Of a stretch of 64,000 nt of DNA, positions 10,324 through 18,053 are shown piece by piece. Source of the DNA: Prostheceraeus crozeri (taxonomy: Eukaryota > Platyhelminthes > Polycladida > Euryleptidae); the NCBI GenBank assembly GCA_907163375.1, contig CAJQUW010001793.1, positions 372,001 to 436,000 on the forward strand, in the 5' to 3' direction. Under the pieces are notes generated by a model. That model did not search any database and was not told the DNA's origin. It worked only from the letters and a program-made list of their open reading frames with translations. The position numbers and the translations under genes were made by a program. The first letter of the stretch is position 1, and every line of letters begins with the position of its first letter.

Positions 10324-10959
10324 ATGACAGATTTTCGCCTATTCACTGATCGCACAATGTGTGTGGCCGGACCAAGTCAGTCCGGTAAAACTACTTTTGT
10401 AGCTCAATTACTACAATTTAGAAATGAGATGTTTAATAAAGAAATTAAAAGAGTTAAATGGTGTTATGGCATATTTCAACCACAACTACATTCTGCACTT
10501 CGCCAGAAAGGTTATGATGTGAAGCAAGGGTTACCGACAACTGAAGACATCAAAGCAGGTGACTTAATTGTGCTAGATGATCTATTGCGTGAAAGCAAAT
10601 CATCGAAAGATGTAACTGAAATGTTTATTCAGACAGCACATCATAGGGAAGTCTTCATAATCTATATCACCCAAAACATTTTTGATGGAGGGAAAGAGCA
10701 AAGAACTAGGAGTTTGAATACACATTATTTGGCAATATTTAAAAATCCAAGAGACAGCAGTCAGATACATCATCTCAGTAGACAGATATTACCTCAACAA
10801 CCTAAAGTTCTTTCAAAAATATATGAAGATGTAACTAAGAAACCACATGTCTATCTATTTATTGATCTAACCCAGGAATGTCCGGAACGACTTCCATTTC
10901 GAACTAATATCATACCTAATTCCGTTGAACCAATGACAGTTTTCTCGGTTCACAGCTAG
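10324..10959 (+). CDS. Packaging ATPase (A32/FtsK-HerA type)
   Basis: 211 residues. Walker A is GPSQSGKT at residues 16-23. Walker B is LIVLDD at residues 81-86, preceded by KAGD, the spacing seen in Polinton and NCLDV A32-like genome-packaging ATPases. FIIYITQNIFDGGKEQRTRSLN further on fits the sensor region and the conserved R(S/T)L(S/N)xN motif of this family. The enzyme powers DNA translocation into capsids. The length is typical and the frame is open. Confidence 0.9.
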   Translation: MTDFRLFTDRTMCVAGPSQSGKTTFVAQLLQFRNEMFNKEIKRVKWCYGIFQPQLHSALRQKGYDVKQGLPTTEDIKAGDLIVLDDLLRESKSSKDVTEMFIQTAHHREVFIIYITQNIFDGGKEQRTRSLNTHYLAIFKNPRDSSQIHHLSRQILPQQPKVLSKIYEDVTKKPHVYLFIDLTQECPERLPFRTNIIPNSVEPMTVFSVHS

Positions 10960-10997
10960 TTTTAAGCAATGTACTTTGTTGCCTTATTATTACAAAC

Positions 10998-11648
10998 ATG
11001 TCGTATTCAAAGATGGTAGTCATTCCTCAAGAGGAGTATATACAATTGACTACATTACAAAGTGCACAAGAAGTCAAAAATATAGATCAACCTATTACGA
11101 ATCAACTTAAGGAACTAACACAAAAGGATATGGAAATTCAGAAGATTAAGGATCCCTATCGACGAATGCAGTTAGCAGCTGAAAACATTGATGAGAGGCG
11201 ACAGATTCGTGATAAGTTGCGACGATTTATAACCTTGTCAACACCTCGACCATATCGTGTGCGCGCTGAGCGATTATTTGACTTCATTGATCCACATGTG
11301 AAGTTCAGTGAGAGAGGGGAGATAATAGATGAAACAACTGGTGATGTTATTAGAAATAGTCACATAGATGACCTTCTGCAATATGCTGTCAGAGATGTAA
11401 GGCGAAAACTAGGTGCACCACAAGGGTGGTCATATTTTCAGAAAATTTTATCTGATCAAAATGTACCACACAATATTATTGGAGGACCGACTGTGAATGA
11501 GTTGGACAAGGGTCACTTACAAGATGAAACAAAAAGTAAAACACCCACGATGGCGGTCAAGCGAGAGCTTGCAGATCCCGATGATCTTCAACCAAAAAGA
11601 GCTACTAGGCGCTCAATGCGTGTTGGAAAGGATTATAGTAAATATTAA
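10998..11648 (+). CDS. Conserved Polinton protein upstream of integrase, 216 aa
   Basis: The N-terminus reads MVVIPQEEYIQL. A helical segment follows (KDPYRRMQLAAENIDERRQIRDKL). The middle and C-terminal region has VKFSERGEIID, SHIDDLLQYAVRD, APQGWSYFQKIL and QNVPHNIIGG. This order (GEI, a short GSNI/DLL motif, PxGW..F...L, NVP) recurs in an unnamed protein of many animal Polintons and adintovirus-like elements as I recall them. It ends in a Lys/Arg-rich tail. Biochemical role unknown. It may be a structural or DNA-associated protein, given its steady neighbourhood with the ATPase and integrase. Confidence 0.7.
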   Translation: MSYSKMVVIPQEEYIQLTTLQSAQEVKNIDQPITNQLKELTQKDMEIQKIKDPYRRMQLAAENIDERRQIRDKLRRFITLSTPRPYRVRAERLFDFIDPHVKFSERGEIIDETTGDVIRNSHIDDLLQYAVRDVRRKLGAPQGWSYFQKILSDQNVPHNIIGGPTVNELDKGHLQDETKSKTPTMAVKRELADPDDLQPKRATRRSMRVGKDYSKY

Positions 11649-11682
11649 GCAAATATAAATTAAGCTTTGCTTCTCCCATATC

Positions 11683-12009
11683 ATGTCGCTACAAAAGTTT
11701 TGCTGCTGTTTGAAATCTGCGCTCGAAGGTAAAGCAGAAGAGGGCATAGAGGTTGATATCAATTGTGTTAGCAGTTGCTGTGGGAGTAATACGCGTGCAA
11801 ATCAGAACAAAGACGATGAGTACAGCAGTGAAACTCAGAAAGATTTATTACCACTTAAATCATCCCGCAAGTTTCAGTCGTCCGGAGGTTCTAGCTCGTG
11901 CAGCAGGTGTGGGGATAGAGAAAGTCAAGAAGTGGTTGAGGAGTCAACCGACTTACACTCTTCACAAAAATGCGAGAAAGCGGTTTCCAACGAGAAAATA
12001 TGTTGTTAA
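11683..12009 (+). CDS. Small Cys-rich frame overlapping the integrase region (doubtful)
   Basis: The first about 36 residues are striking: MSLQKFCCCLK, then GIEVDINCVSSCCGSN. A CCC cluster followed by a hydrophobic-acidic strand and xINCxSxCC recalls small cysteine-rich proteins seen in other virus-like elements. The remaining two thirds overlap the start of the integrase in another frame and are Ser/Lys/Glu-rich, so the true extent is uncertain. It sits 34 bp after the previous stop. Confidence 0.4.
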   Translation: MSLQKFCCCLKSALEGKAEEGIEVDINCVSSCCGSNTRANQNKDDEYSSETQKDLLPLKSSRKFQSSGGSSSCSRCGDRESQEVVEESTDLHSSQKCEKAVSNEKICC

Positions 12010-12904
12010 CAATATAGATAGTCAATGGCAAGCGGACTTGGCTGACATGCAACAGATATCATAATACAATGATGGCTATAAATACATCTTAACCGTAATA
12101 GATATTTTATCTCGCTATGCTTGGGCACGTGCGCTGAAATCTAAACGAGGACCAGAAGTTGAAGCGGCTTTTCAGAGCATTTTCGATGAGGGGCGTGTTC
12201 CGCAAAGAATACAGACCGATCAAGGGAAGGAATTCGAAAACTCTCATGTTCGAAGTCTCCTTAAAAGTCATAATGTGGAATTGTTTAGTGTCAAAAGTGC
12301 TTATAAAGCTGCCATGGTTGAGAGGTTCAATCGCATACTGAAGACAAAAATATGGCGCTATTTCACTGCAAAAAATACACATGTTTGGATAGGTGAGCTG
12401 CAGAAATTTGTTAAGAATTACAATGAAAGCTACCATCGAATCATTAAGATGAAACCTGTTGATGTTACCCCAGATAATGCGATGGATGTATGGCTTCTAT
12501 TGTATGATAAGAAAGCGAAAAACATTTCCAATGAAAAGAAAATTAATGTTGGTGATAGAGTTCGGATTTCAAAGGTTAAGTCTGCATTTGAGAAGGGGTA
12601 TCTGCCTAATTGGACTGAAGAAGAGTTTTTTGTAGATGAAGTAAATACAAAATTTAGACCCACCATGTATAAATTAATAGATTACCATGGCAATCCAATT
12701 GAAGGAAAATTTTACTCTTATGAATTGCAAGTAGTAGACAGAAGTGAAGAGGTGTATATGATTGACAAAATAATTAGGAGGAAAGGTCATGGCAATCAAA
12801 GGAAATATCTAGTTAAATGGAAAGGATATCCTGATTCATTCAATAGCTGGATAACGCACCAGGATCTACAAAATGTGGAGGTGGGAGACACTCGTAACTT
12901 TTAA
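11753..12904 (+). pseudogene. Polinton integrase (rve fold) with C-terminal chromodomain, interrupted
   Basis: Retroviral-type integrase with all three catalytic regions visible: WQADLADMQ (first D), IQTDQGKEFENS (second D) and MVERFNRILKTKIWRY (E). Upstream is the typical Polinton N-terminal segment (KIYYHLNHPASFS, TYTLHKNARKRFP). After the core comes an SH3-like region (INVGDRVRISK), then a chromodomain: YMIDKIIRRKGHGNQRKYLV followed by KWKGYPDSFNSWI. Chromodomain integrases can steer insertion to chosen chromatin. The gene is not open throughout, so it is annotated as a fossil. It catalyses insertion of the element with a 6-bp staggered cut. Confidence 0.85.
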
Positions 12905-12944
12905 GCTAATATAGCATGTGACTTCTTACATATATGAGGTCAAC

Positions 12945-14522
12945 ATGTCTACTGACTTCAACATCATTCTTCCAAGCAATAGCAACCCCAAGATATTCCC
13001 AAGTAACAAACCATCTCTATACTCTGTTGAATTCGCTAATCCAATTACTCTGCATGGACCCCATGAAGTTGCTCTAACTGAAATTACTTATTACAACGAT
13101 ATCAGTTTGCTAAAAAACAATTATTTTGAATTACATAAAGAAGTGCGAGAGAAGGATGATTGTTTTCGCATATTTCACAATAGTCTACATGGTACATGGG
13201 CTTTTCATCATCTAACTTAACATCCTTTTTCAACATCTTTACCATCTGTCCAAAACATGATTAAAATTCAAAAGGCATTTGCAACGTCAACTTTTGATTC
13301 TAAGGTTCCCACAATGAGCTTGCAAGATACAGAAAAGGAAATCGGTAGAATGTTTGAACGAATAAATGATCTCTTCAAGCTGACTTTGAATAAATTCTAC
13401 AAACCAGTCATAAAGGGGTCAACAAAATTGATGAAGGAAGGGAAGCATGTTCTTCTTGTATTAGGTAAGGATTTGAGTCATACTTTTGGATATTCCAGAA
13501 CAACTTTCTCATCAAGGTATTGGTACAATGGACGTGGGTGGAATTCGGAGAGGAAAGTCACTGATTTTCAATGTAGAATTGTGCCATTGTATGCATTACA
13601 AAAAAGGAGCATCCGAGTAAAAAATAAATTTGAGGTCATTAGAAGTGTTGAAGACTTTGCAAGAAAGTTTCAAGGATCAGTGCCAGAAACGTTAATGACT
13701 TGTGAATATAAGAAAGAGAAAGTAACTTTATTTACTGTTGAAACGGAGGCAGAATTTATTGTTTTTACTAAAAAGACACCATTGGAAAAGTCTGAGTCCG
13801 CTGTTACTGAATTCGGATTAGAAATGATTGGGATGTTTAAGGGCCTTGAAAGCGCACCTTGGTTGACAGAGTTAAATGATACATTCAAGGTTCAATTGTC
13901 CTCTTCTAAACTCAAAGCATCAACAAATGCTTCATGGGATATCCACGTATACAGCGAAGACATATTGGGTGATGAATTGTCTACTTCCAGTGAACTTGTA
14001 AAAAGAGTTAATTTGAACATTGAAAGCTTGAAAACGCCATCTGAATTGTGTACAAAGTTAAATGAGTTTGGTGTAGATTACCTTGATGCAGATGAATATC
14101 ACTTTTCTTATGATCCGCATAAGAAACGCATGATTCTAAAGGTAGGGAAGAACTCTCTTATCAAGCTGCATAGCGTGTTAACGTCCACATTGGGATTCGC
14201 AAAATCAACTATTTATGAAGGCACATCAATAGGCGATACAGCCCCATCACTAGAGCGTGATATAAGTAACTTATACGTCTATTGTAACATTATTGAATAT
14301 ACAAGGGTTGGCGACATTGAGGCCCCACTTCTGCGCACATTTCCACTCTCATCTGTAAGGAAGCAACTAATCAATCGAGAATTTATTAACACGATGTATG
14401 TACCAATGAGCAGAAATGTCATCAATAGAATTGACATATCAATTCATGATGACACAGGTGAAGTAGTACCATTCTGTGGTGGTGTTACTGTTTTAACACT
14501 ACACATCAGGACACGAGATTAA
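12945..14522 (+). pseudogene. Polinton minor-capsid (PX/penton-like) gene, interrupted
   Basis: The N-terminal region reads FNIILPSNSNPKIFPSNKP, then FANPITLHGPHEVALTEITY. This is a well-known start of a Polinton structural protein (SNxSxxxFPxNxxxxFxxxLxxPxxLxGxWEVALxEIxYP). The long remainder continues in the same style and includes LGKDLSHTFGYSR, APWLTELNDTFKV, YCNIIEYTRVGDIEAPLLR and VRKQLINREFINTMYVPMSR. The last matches the recurring late segment before the C-terminus. The gene is not open throughout. Its position between integrase and core/capsid genes is standard. Assignment as the penton-like minor capsid follows published Polinton work in general terms; the exact letter name is uncertain. 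Confidence 0.75.
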
Positions 14523-14562
14523 GGCTTTACGCTATTGTGGGATCTATAATTATCTACAGGAC

Positions 14563-15048
14563 ATGATGTCAGGCATTTACAGTAGACCATCCTATCAGAG
14601 CGGCTATCCCGTGTTTGCTGGAGGTAGACGACAAGTTGGAGGAGGCATATTCGGTGCACTAAGACGTATGGTTCTCCCAACACTCAAAAAGTATGGCGTA
14701 CCATTCATGAAGCGGGTTGGAAACAGAGCTTTAGACTTTGGTGCAAATGTTGCAGCTGATGCACTTCAAGGGGAGAATATCGGTGAATCCATGAAATTGC
14801 GTGCACAGCAATCTGCCATAGACGCATTAGATGATTTAACAAAGACGAGGCGTACAGTTCGGAAGAAACGTAGGAAGTCAAGACAAGTTGGATCAGGCCG
14901 AGTTACTAAGCAAAGGCTTAGGAGAAGTAAAAAGCCCACCAGAGCAGCACGTTCTAAATCAGGACGTCGTGTGAAAGCAAGAAAGCGCAAACGAAATTCC
15001 ACAGCGACTGGAAACAAGTCAAAACGAAGGAAGACAACATATTTGTAA
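14563..15048 (+). CDS. Basic core protein (adenovirus core/pVI-like in Polintons)
   Basis: 161 residues (a second in-frame ATG at 14566). Gly-rich start with GGIFGALRRMVLPTLKKYG, then KRVGNRALDFGANVAADALQ and GENIGESMKLRAQQSAIDAL. This amphipathic segment recurs in Polinton and adintovirus core proteins. The C-terminal 70 residues are dominated by Arg and Lys (RRTVRKKRRKSR, RRSKKPTRAARSK, KARKRKRN), ideal for condensing DNA in the particle. It lies directly upstream of the major capsid gene with only a 10-bp gap. Confidence 0.8.
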   Translation: MMSGIYSRPSYQSGYPVFAGGRRQVGGGIFGALRRMVLPTLKKYGVPFMKRVGNRALDFGANVAADALQGENIGESMKLRAQQSAIDALDDLTKTRRTVRKKRRKSRQVGSGRVTKQRLRRSKKPTRAARSKSGRRVKARKRKRNSTATGNKSKRRKTTYL

Positions 15049-15058
15049 AGCTAATACG

Positions 15059-16327
15059 ATGCAGAGTATCAATTCGGCTTTGTGTTTCTTTGATTCACCG
15101 CCTCATCAAACTGACATTATTTCCTCAACTATTGTTGATATAGTCCCCACAACAAATATCGATGGTAACCAACAGCCTATTCAGTTTGATATACCTGGTA
15201 ATCCTCAAGATTATATTGACTGTCAATCCATTGATTTAGAATTGTGTATACAAATTAAGAAGACTGATGGTACCAATATTGATTCAACTAAGGATAAAGT
15301 GGGATTGACAAATCTTCCTATTGCCAGTCTATTCTCAGATGTGTATTTAATATTGAATGACAAACAGATTGAAGGAGGGGATCGAGCATACATAAATACA
15401 ATGACGCAATTTCAGAAGCAAGCTAAACAGTCACACTTGCAAGTTGCCGGCTGGTATGATGATCAGCAAGGGAAATTTGATGAGGTTTCAAATGGAGGTT
15501 TAAAAAAACGAATGGAATTGACTGCAGATTCAAAGGAATTATACTTGAAAGGACCTGTCTATCTTGATTTCCTTCGTCAATCTAGATATCTACTATCACA
15601 GGTTAAAATGCAAATAAAATTTATTCGTGCAAATCCTGAGTTCGCGTTAATGGCTTTTGGAGCTACAAACTATCAAATCAACATAAGTAGTGCCGTGCTC
15701 AATGTAAGGAGAGTAACAATGAACTCGTCAGTCATCAACGAGCATGCGACAGGATTGAGGAAAGGCAATGCAATATATCCAGTTAATCACAGTGTGTTAA
15801 CAAACTTCACAATTGGTGCGGGATCATCCTCTCATGCCTACCCAAATCTTTTTCCCACTGCGATGCCGAAGGCGGTGTATATCACATTTGTGGAAAATGA
15901 GTCATTTATTGGTGCTTTTGAAAAGAATCCATTTAATTTCCAACACTTTAACGTTAGTAAACTAGCACTCTATCAGGATGGAAAATTTGTTGCTTGCAAA
16001 GCTTATGAGCCTAATTTTAAAGAGGGCAAATTTGCACGTGAATATGGTTCTACTTTCACTGCACTGAGCATGTTTAACACAGATGATTCAAATGGAATTA
16101 CAATGGATATGTATAAAAATGGTTACTTCTTCATTATATACAAACTCACAGCAGATGCAGATCTAGGCGGTGAAAGCGTAGGAGTTACAAAGCCTGGTAA
16201 TCTACGACTAGAGGTGTCATTTGAGTCACCTTTGAAGAAAACAATTACTTGCCTCATTTATGCTATCTATGATAGCAAAGTTGAGATAACAAGAATGAGA
16301 GACTTGACTGTCAGCTATCAGAGATGA
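15059..16327 (+). CDS. Major capsid protein (double jelly-roll, hexon-like)
   Basis: 422 residues, open throughout. Signature regions in order: LCFFDSPPHQTDIISS, PIQFDIPGNPQDYIDCQSID, ASLFSDVYLILNDKQIE, YINTMTQFQKQAKQSHLQ, LYLKGPVYLDFLRQSRYLL, FEKNPFNFQHFNVSKLALYQ and PGNLRLEVSFESPLKKTI. The FxxKNPFNFxHxxxxxLxLYxDG and GNLRLEVxF motifs are diagnostic of the Polinton major capsid protein, which forms the icosahedral shell. Length and position (after core, before protease) are typical. Its stop overlaps the next ATG (ATGA at 16324-16327). Confidence 0.9.
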   Translation: MQSINSALCFFDSPPHQTDIISSTIVDIVPTTNIDGNQQPIQFDIPGNPQDYIDCQSIDLELCIQIKKTDGTNIDSTKDKVGLTNLPIASLFSDVYLILNDKQIEGGDRAYINTMTQFQKQAKQSHLQVAGWYDDQQGKFDEVSNGGLKKRMELTADSKELYLKGPVYLDFLRQSRYLLSQVKMQIKFIRANPEFALMAFGATNYQINISSAVLNVRRVTMNSSVINEHATGLRKGNAIYPVNHSVLTNFTIGAGSSSHAYPNLFPTAMPKAVYITFVENESFIGAFEKNPFNFQHFNVSKLALYQDGKFVACKAYEPNFKEGKFAREYGSTFTALSMFNTDDSNGITMDMYKNGYFFIIYKLTADADLGGESVGVTKPGNLRLEVSFESPLKKTITCLIYAIYDSKVEITRMRDLTVSYQR

Positions 16328-16690
16328 GTAACCTAAGCAACACTGAAATCTTGAGGAAAATGGGAAATGCTCATCCCTACTCCAAGTCAATATTTCTTGA
16401 TGTCTTTTCTAGAGATAATTTACCTAATTTAATTCCTTTCTATCCTTGTTCGCTTATCATCAATACGGACAGCAACAATCTTCCTGGAAAACATTGGGTT
16501 GCAGTGTACATCAATCGCTATAAAGTGGCTGAATATTTTGACTCTCTTAATCTACCTCGCTTACATGACATTGCACTATGGATGAATAGGTTCTCCTGGA
16601 CGATTAAGAAAGTTACATCGTTTCCACTCCAAAGCAATGTATGAGCTGGCGGTTATGTGCTATATTTCATCAACGAGAGACCATTGAAAA
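16324..16690 (+). pseudogene. Adenain-like cysteine protease, interrupted
   Basis: Begins inside the stop of the capsid gene. KMGNAHPYSKSIFLDVFSRD, NLPNLIPFYPCSLIINTDS, then LPGKHWVAVYINRYK (catalytic His region) and AEYFDSLNLP (acidic catalytic residue) match the Polinton PRO family. PRO is related to the adenovirus maturation protease and to Ulp1 peptidases, and trims capsid precursors. The gene is not open to its expected end, so it is treated as a fossil. AATAAA at 16776-16781 probably ends the late transcript. Confidence 0.75.
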
Positions 16691-16775
16691 ATAACTAAAA
16701 GTGTTTTACAACTTTTTTCGAAAGACTGCTATAAAAATGATGTAATTCTTACAAAGTATATTGAAACTGTTTTGT

Positions 16776-16781
16776 AATAAA
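16776..16781 (+). terminator. Polyadenylation signal closing the plus-strand array
   Basis: AATAAAG followed by a T-rich stretch, about 90 bp after the protease region and about 130 bp before the end of the oppositely oriented gene. This is where the two converging gene arrays meet. Confidence 0.55.
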
Positions 16782-16908
16782 GTTTTATTTTATACGTAAA
16801 TATCCTTGTTTTATGTTCCAAATCGTTGGGTTTAGAGGGAAAGCAAAACATGTTTACATTTCAATATGTATTTACAAATATACAGTTCTTTTCTAAATAT
16901 TTACATAG

Positions 16909-17451
16909 CTACAATGTAGATTTCACAAATATTTTTCTCAAATCACATAGGATGGGAGGAACATCATTTATGTCTTTAATGCCGGTTATCACAATCTTTC
17001 CATTATGGAATATCATCTGTGCTGCTGGAAATAGTTCCACTTCATAAGTGAGATTATTTGATGATGTGACTTTACGAAAGTCATAATGATAGTTCAATTC
17101 ACATAACACAGTCATTGTCTTCACTTCCCATTCAGATAATGAGTCACTAAGTAAATTTTCCAACGTAGAATGTAGATATGGTAGATCACCATCAGTGAAG
17201 CCACCAACACACTGGATTGTTCCATTAGGAAACAAAAGGATAGTCACATATTTATCCTTCCTCTGTATCCTCCATGTTAACATTGAGGGTCTTCCCAGAT
17301 GTAGATTCGTTGTCGGCTTCATCTTGTGTTTCATCAATAACCATTGCTTTCGATTGGGAATGTTCCGCTCGATTTCTTGAAGATTGAGTTTTGAGTTTAC
17401 TTTTGAAGTTAACATGCGATTCACGACTTCCATCCGCTTGATGTCCTCCAT
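16909..17451 (-). CDS. TATA-binding-protein-like protein, 180 aa
   Basis: The whole protein reads as two TBP half-repeats. Repeat 1: LTSKVNSKLNLQEI (residues 14-27; TBP STVNLGCKLDLKTI), then PSMLTWRI...VTILLFPNGTIQCVGG (residues 55-84; TBP AAVIMRI...ALIFSSGKMVCTGA). Repeat 2: KTMTVLCELNYHYDFRKV (residues 111-128; TBP IQNMVGSCDVKFPIRLE), then TYEVELFP (135-142) and MIFHNGKIVITGIKD (146-160; TBP SYEPELFP...LIFVSGKVVLTGAK). Three of the four TBP DNA-intercalating phenylalanines have counterparts (F74, F141, F148). The second hairpin looks about ten residues shorter than in TBP. Length equals the TBP core. It would bind TATA boxes or basal transcription factors. The start overlaps the upstream gene by about 200 bp in another frame. 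Assignment is by eye. Confidence 0.6.
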   Translation of the reverse strand: MEDIKRMEVVNRMLTSKVNSKLNLQEIERNIPNRKQWLLMKHKMKPTTNLHLGRPSMLTWRIQRKDKYVTILLFPNGTIQCVGGFTDGDLPYLHSTLENLLSDSLSEWEVKTMTVLCELNYHYDFRKVTSSNNLTYEVELFPAAQMIFHNGKIVITGIKDINDVPPILCDLRKIFVKSTL

Positions 17452-17875
17452 CCTTAATGAATGAAATCATATGTGGTAGTATCTCTTTTGTAAAGTTTCT
17501 CCATGTGACGTCACTGAAACGGAAAAATCGATAGTCAATATCTTCTCTCTTTGGTGAACAGACGTATAGCTTGACGGTAGAGTCACACTTTATCCATACC
17601 TTTTGATCGAGGGGAATCTTCATCCGTGTCTTATGGTTTTCAATCAGATCAGCGAAGTCTTTCAGTGAAGATAATGCGTCAAGGCTAATGCAAACGCCAC
17701 GATGTTTTCCACCACTATTTGTTATTAAGTGACGAAAGACTACTTTCTTAGAATTTGTTATGTGAATGCTTTGTGAGTCATTTAATTTCCATGTTCTAAT
17801 GCAATGAGGCATGTTTTCAAATATAAAGCTAAATTCATCTGTTTGCATAAAGCTTGCTATTTTACATCTCAACAT
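17252..17875 (-). CDS. Uncharacterised protein, possibly PC4-like, with acidic tail
   Basis: 207 residues. The first 150 look globular. SIHITNSKKVVFRHLITNSG, then HRGVCISLDALSSLKDFADL (about residues 35-78), resembles the strand-rich core and final helix of the PC4 transcriptional coactivator. A second similar unit may follow (KVWIKCDSTVKLYVCSPK...FFRFSDVTWRNFTKEI). Residues about 150-207 are hydrophilic (KSKLKTQSSRNRAEHSQSK, then an Asp/Glu-rich end). The 3' part overlaps the TBP-like gene in a different frame, so the two may share a message. The start is chosen at 17875, which sits in a perfect 8-bp inverted repeat. The PC4 call is tentative. Confidence 0.5.
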   Translation of the reverse strand: MLRCKIASFMQTDEFSFIFENMPHCIRTWKLNDSQSIHITNSKKVVFRHLITNSGGKHRGVCISLDALSSLKDFADLIENHKTRMKIPLDQKVWIKCDSTVKLYVCSPKREDIDYRFFRFSDVTWRNFTKEILPHMISFIKDGGHQADGSRESHVNFKSKLKTQSSRNRAEHSQSKAMVIDETQDEADNESTSGKTLNVNMEDTEEG

Positions 17876-18031
17876 ATCGGAATGATGTTGAGTGCTACGT
17901 CTTCAATTCATAGTAGGACTACCTATGTTTTAGTAATTATTTCTACACATCGGAAAGATGTAGAAATTTCATTTTATATTTAATCTACCTATATATTATT
18001 AAGCATAACTACGCAGAAATGTAGTGATTGG
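17868..18031 (-). promoter_or_regulatory. Promoter with CCAAT, TATA and three short palindromes
   Basis: For the minus-strand gene starting at 17875: a CCAAT box (ATTGG on plus, 18027-18031) and a TATATA tract at about 17989-17996. Three hairpin-like repeats lie here. CTCAACAT/ATGTTGAG (17868-17892) overlaps the start codon, TTTCTACA/TGTAGAAA lies at 17939-17966, and ACTAC/GTAGT at about 18008-18025. The first two share a TCGGAA core in the loop. They may be operator-like sites. Confidence 0.45.
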
Positions 18032-18053
18032 TTAGTTTACTTTGTTAAATTTC

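Noticed and set aside
12107-12666. Minus-strand frames opposite the integrase
   Set aside because: The plus strand carries a clear integrase and chromodomain, so the antisense frames have no support.
14766-15017. Minus-strand frame opposite the core protein
   Set aside because: Antisense of a Lys/Arg-rich coding region; such regions are naturally open on the other strand.
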